From Bacillota bacterium (GTDB lineage Bacteria > Bacillota > Bacilli > Alicyclobacillales > SLC66): a stretch of DNA of 5,362 bases. The stretch is from NCBI GenBank assembly GCA_021821185.1, contig JAKACU010000128.1:1-5362 (forward strand), read 5' to 3'. This document shows, one piece after another, positions 4,870 to 5,362 of the stretch (its first letter is position 1; each line of letters begins with the position of its first letter). Below the pieces are notes generated by a model. The model was not told the DNA's origin. It saw only the letters and a program-made list of their open reading frames with translations, and made no database searches. Made by a program: the position numbers and the translations under genes.

Positions 4870-5362
4870 TTAGAATGGATGGTTTGTCATTAATCGAATT
4901 TCTACCATTCCGCTGTTATCATCATTTGGTGGTTCATTAACAACAAAAACACCCTGCAAATGATGAACGGAATCACCACGTAACCAGCCATAAGCAACTA
5001 AACTATTAATAAGTGGCCTGACTTCATATTGGTCAACATCAATGCTTTCGTTAGAAGTAACTTTTACAAGAACACAACGAAATGGTGAAACCATTGAAAT
5101 TTCATCCTCATGAATTTCCCACTTGTTTTGCATCGGAGTAAAATAAGTAAGTGCTGTATTGTACACAGTTTGGTTTAGGTGATTGATCACTTCGTTCCAG
5201 AATTGTGCTTCAAATAGTTGCTTGTGGTTTTTACTCGTTCCGTAAGGAATCCAAAGTTTCTTAGCAACCTTAGATCGAAAGAAAAATTCCGGAACATGAA
5301 ATGACACCGTGAAAGGATCTACAGTAAGAGAGGCACGTAAGGAAGTGAATTCAGAAAGTTCC
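4870..5362 (-). CDS. Unrecognised protein, C-terminal 163 residues only
   Basis: The frame is open from the window edge to TAA 4872..4870, so the N-terminus lies outside. A GTG at 5307 could be read as a start, but it has no ribosome binding site and the upstream codons (ELSEFTSLRASLTVDPFT) read as continuous protein. Visible stretches include LWIPYGTSKNHKQLFEAQFW, ISMVSPFRCVLVKV and YEVRPLINSLVAYGWLRGD, ending VEIRLMTNHPF. It looks like a soluble mixed alpha/beta protein; I see no catalytic motif, membrane segment or known family. Its base composition is more AT-rich than recJ (one 60-base line at 4921 has 24 G+C; one in recJ at 2221 has 34), which together with the AT-rich intergenic region hints at a module boundary or separate origin. 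Confidence 0.8.
   Translation of the reverse strand, partial: ELSEFTSLRASLTVDPFTVSFHVPEFFFRSKVAKKLWIPYGTSKNHKQLFEAQFWNEVINHLNQTVYNTALTYFTPMQNKWEIHEDEISMVSPFRCVLVKVTSNESIDVDQYEVRPLINSLVAYGWLRGDSVHHLQGVFVVNEPPNDDNSGMVEIRLMTNHPF

Noticed and set aside
4843..4893. A 16-codon plus-strand frame downstream of the promoter match
   Set aside because: No ribosome binding site, too short and antisense to the neighbouring gene; mentioned only as context for the promoter match.
1..5362. CRISPR array, tRNA, rRNA or insertion sequence
   Set aside because: No regularly spaced identical repeats, no tRNA cloverleaf or rRNA-like sequence, and no transposase or terminal inverted repeats were found.

Overview
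The window looks like a piece of a mobile element, most likely a bacteriophage or plasmid, from a Bacillota (Firmicutes-type) host. All convincing genes lie on the minus strand and are compact. Several have strong purine-rich ribosome binding sites (AAGGAGG, AAAGGAG, AAGGAG). Housekeeping-like DNA enzymes (RecJ exonuclease, a ParB-like protein) sit among small unknown genes, and no chromosomal housekeeping operon or hallmark virion gene is visible. The assignment to phage or plasmid is inference.

Layout, in the direction of transcription (high to low coordinates). (1) 5362-4870: the C-terminal 163 residues of an unrecognised protein, more AT-rich than the rest and cut by the window edge. (2) 4869-4533: an AT-rich intergenic region with a 9-bp-arm palindrome flanked by direct repeats of TTGAAAAAAG, a plus-strand sigma-70-like promoter match and a further inverted repeat. 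(3) 4532-3288: a 414-residue protein with a possible N-terminal winged-helix region and an acidic tail ending in a DDENPF motif like that of SSB proteins. It overlaps a possible 80-residue gene (3291-3049) by TTGA. (4) 2988-2929: two competing hairpins between that pair and recJ. (5) 2869-1148: a complete RecJ-type DHH/DHHA1 single-strand exonuclease, closed by a clear intrinsic terminator (1097-1066). (6) 959-492: a macro-domain (ADP-ribose-binding) protein, followed 26 bases later by a small single-pass membrane protein (465-193). (7) 81-1: the first 27 codons of a ParB-like or ParB-methyltransferase protein that leaves the window.

The least expected signal is a duplicated leader. The DNA upstream of the macro gene (999-1034) and of the ParB-like gene (120-155) matches at 28 of 36 bases. 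Both copies open a reading frame for the peptide MK[S/T]Rxx[H/Y]LAFFD[R/K]V. None of the eight mismatches in these 12 codons falls at a second codon position, which suggests that the peptide, not just the DNA, is conserved. In one copy the frame runs into the macro gene; in the other it is a separate 36-residue ORF that overlaps the ParB-like start. This could be a translated regulatory leader or a remnant of a duplicated N-terminus.

Together the genes suggest DNA replication, recombination or modification (RecJ, the ParB-like protein and possibly the 414-residue protein) plus an ADP-ribose module (macro protein and membrane protein). Any joint role for the two sets is inference.
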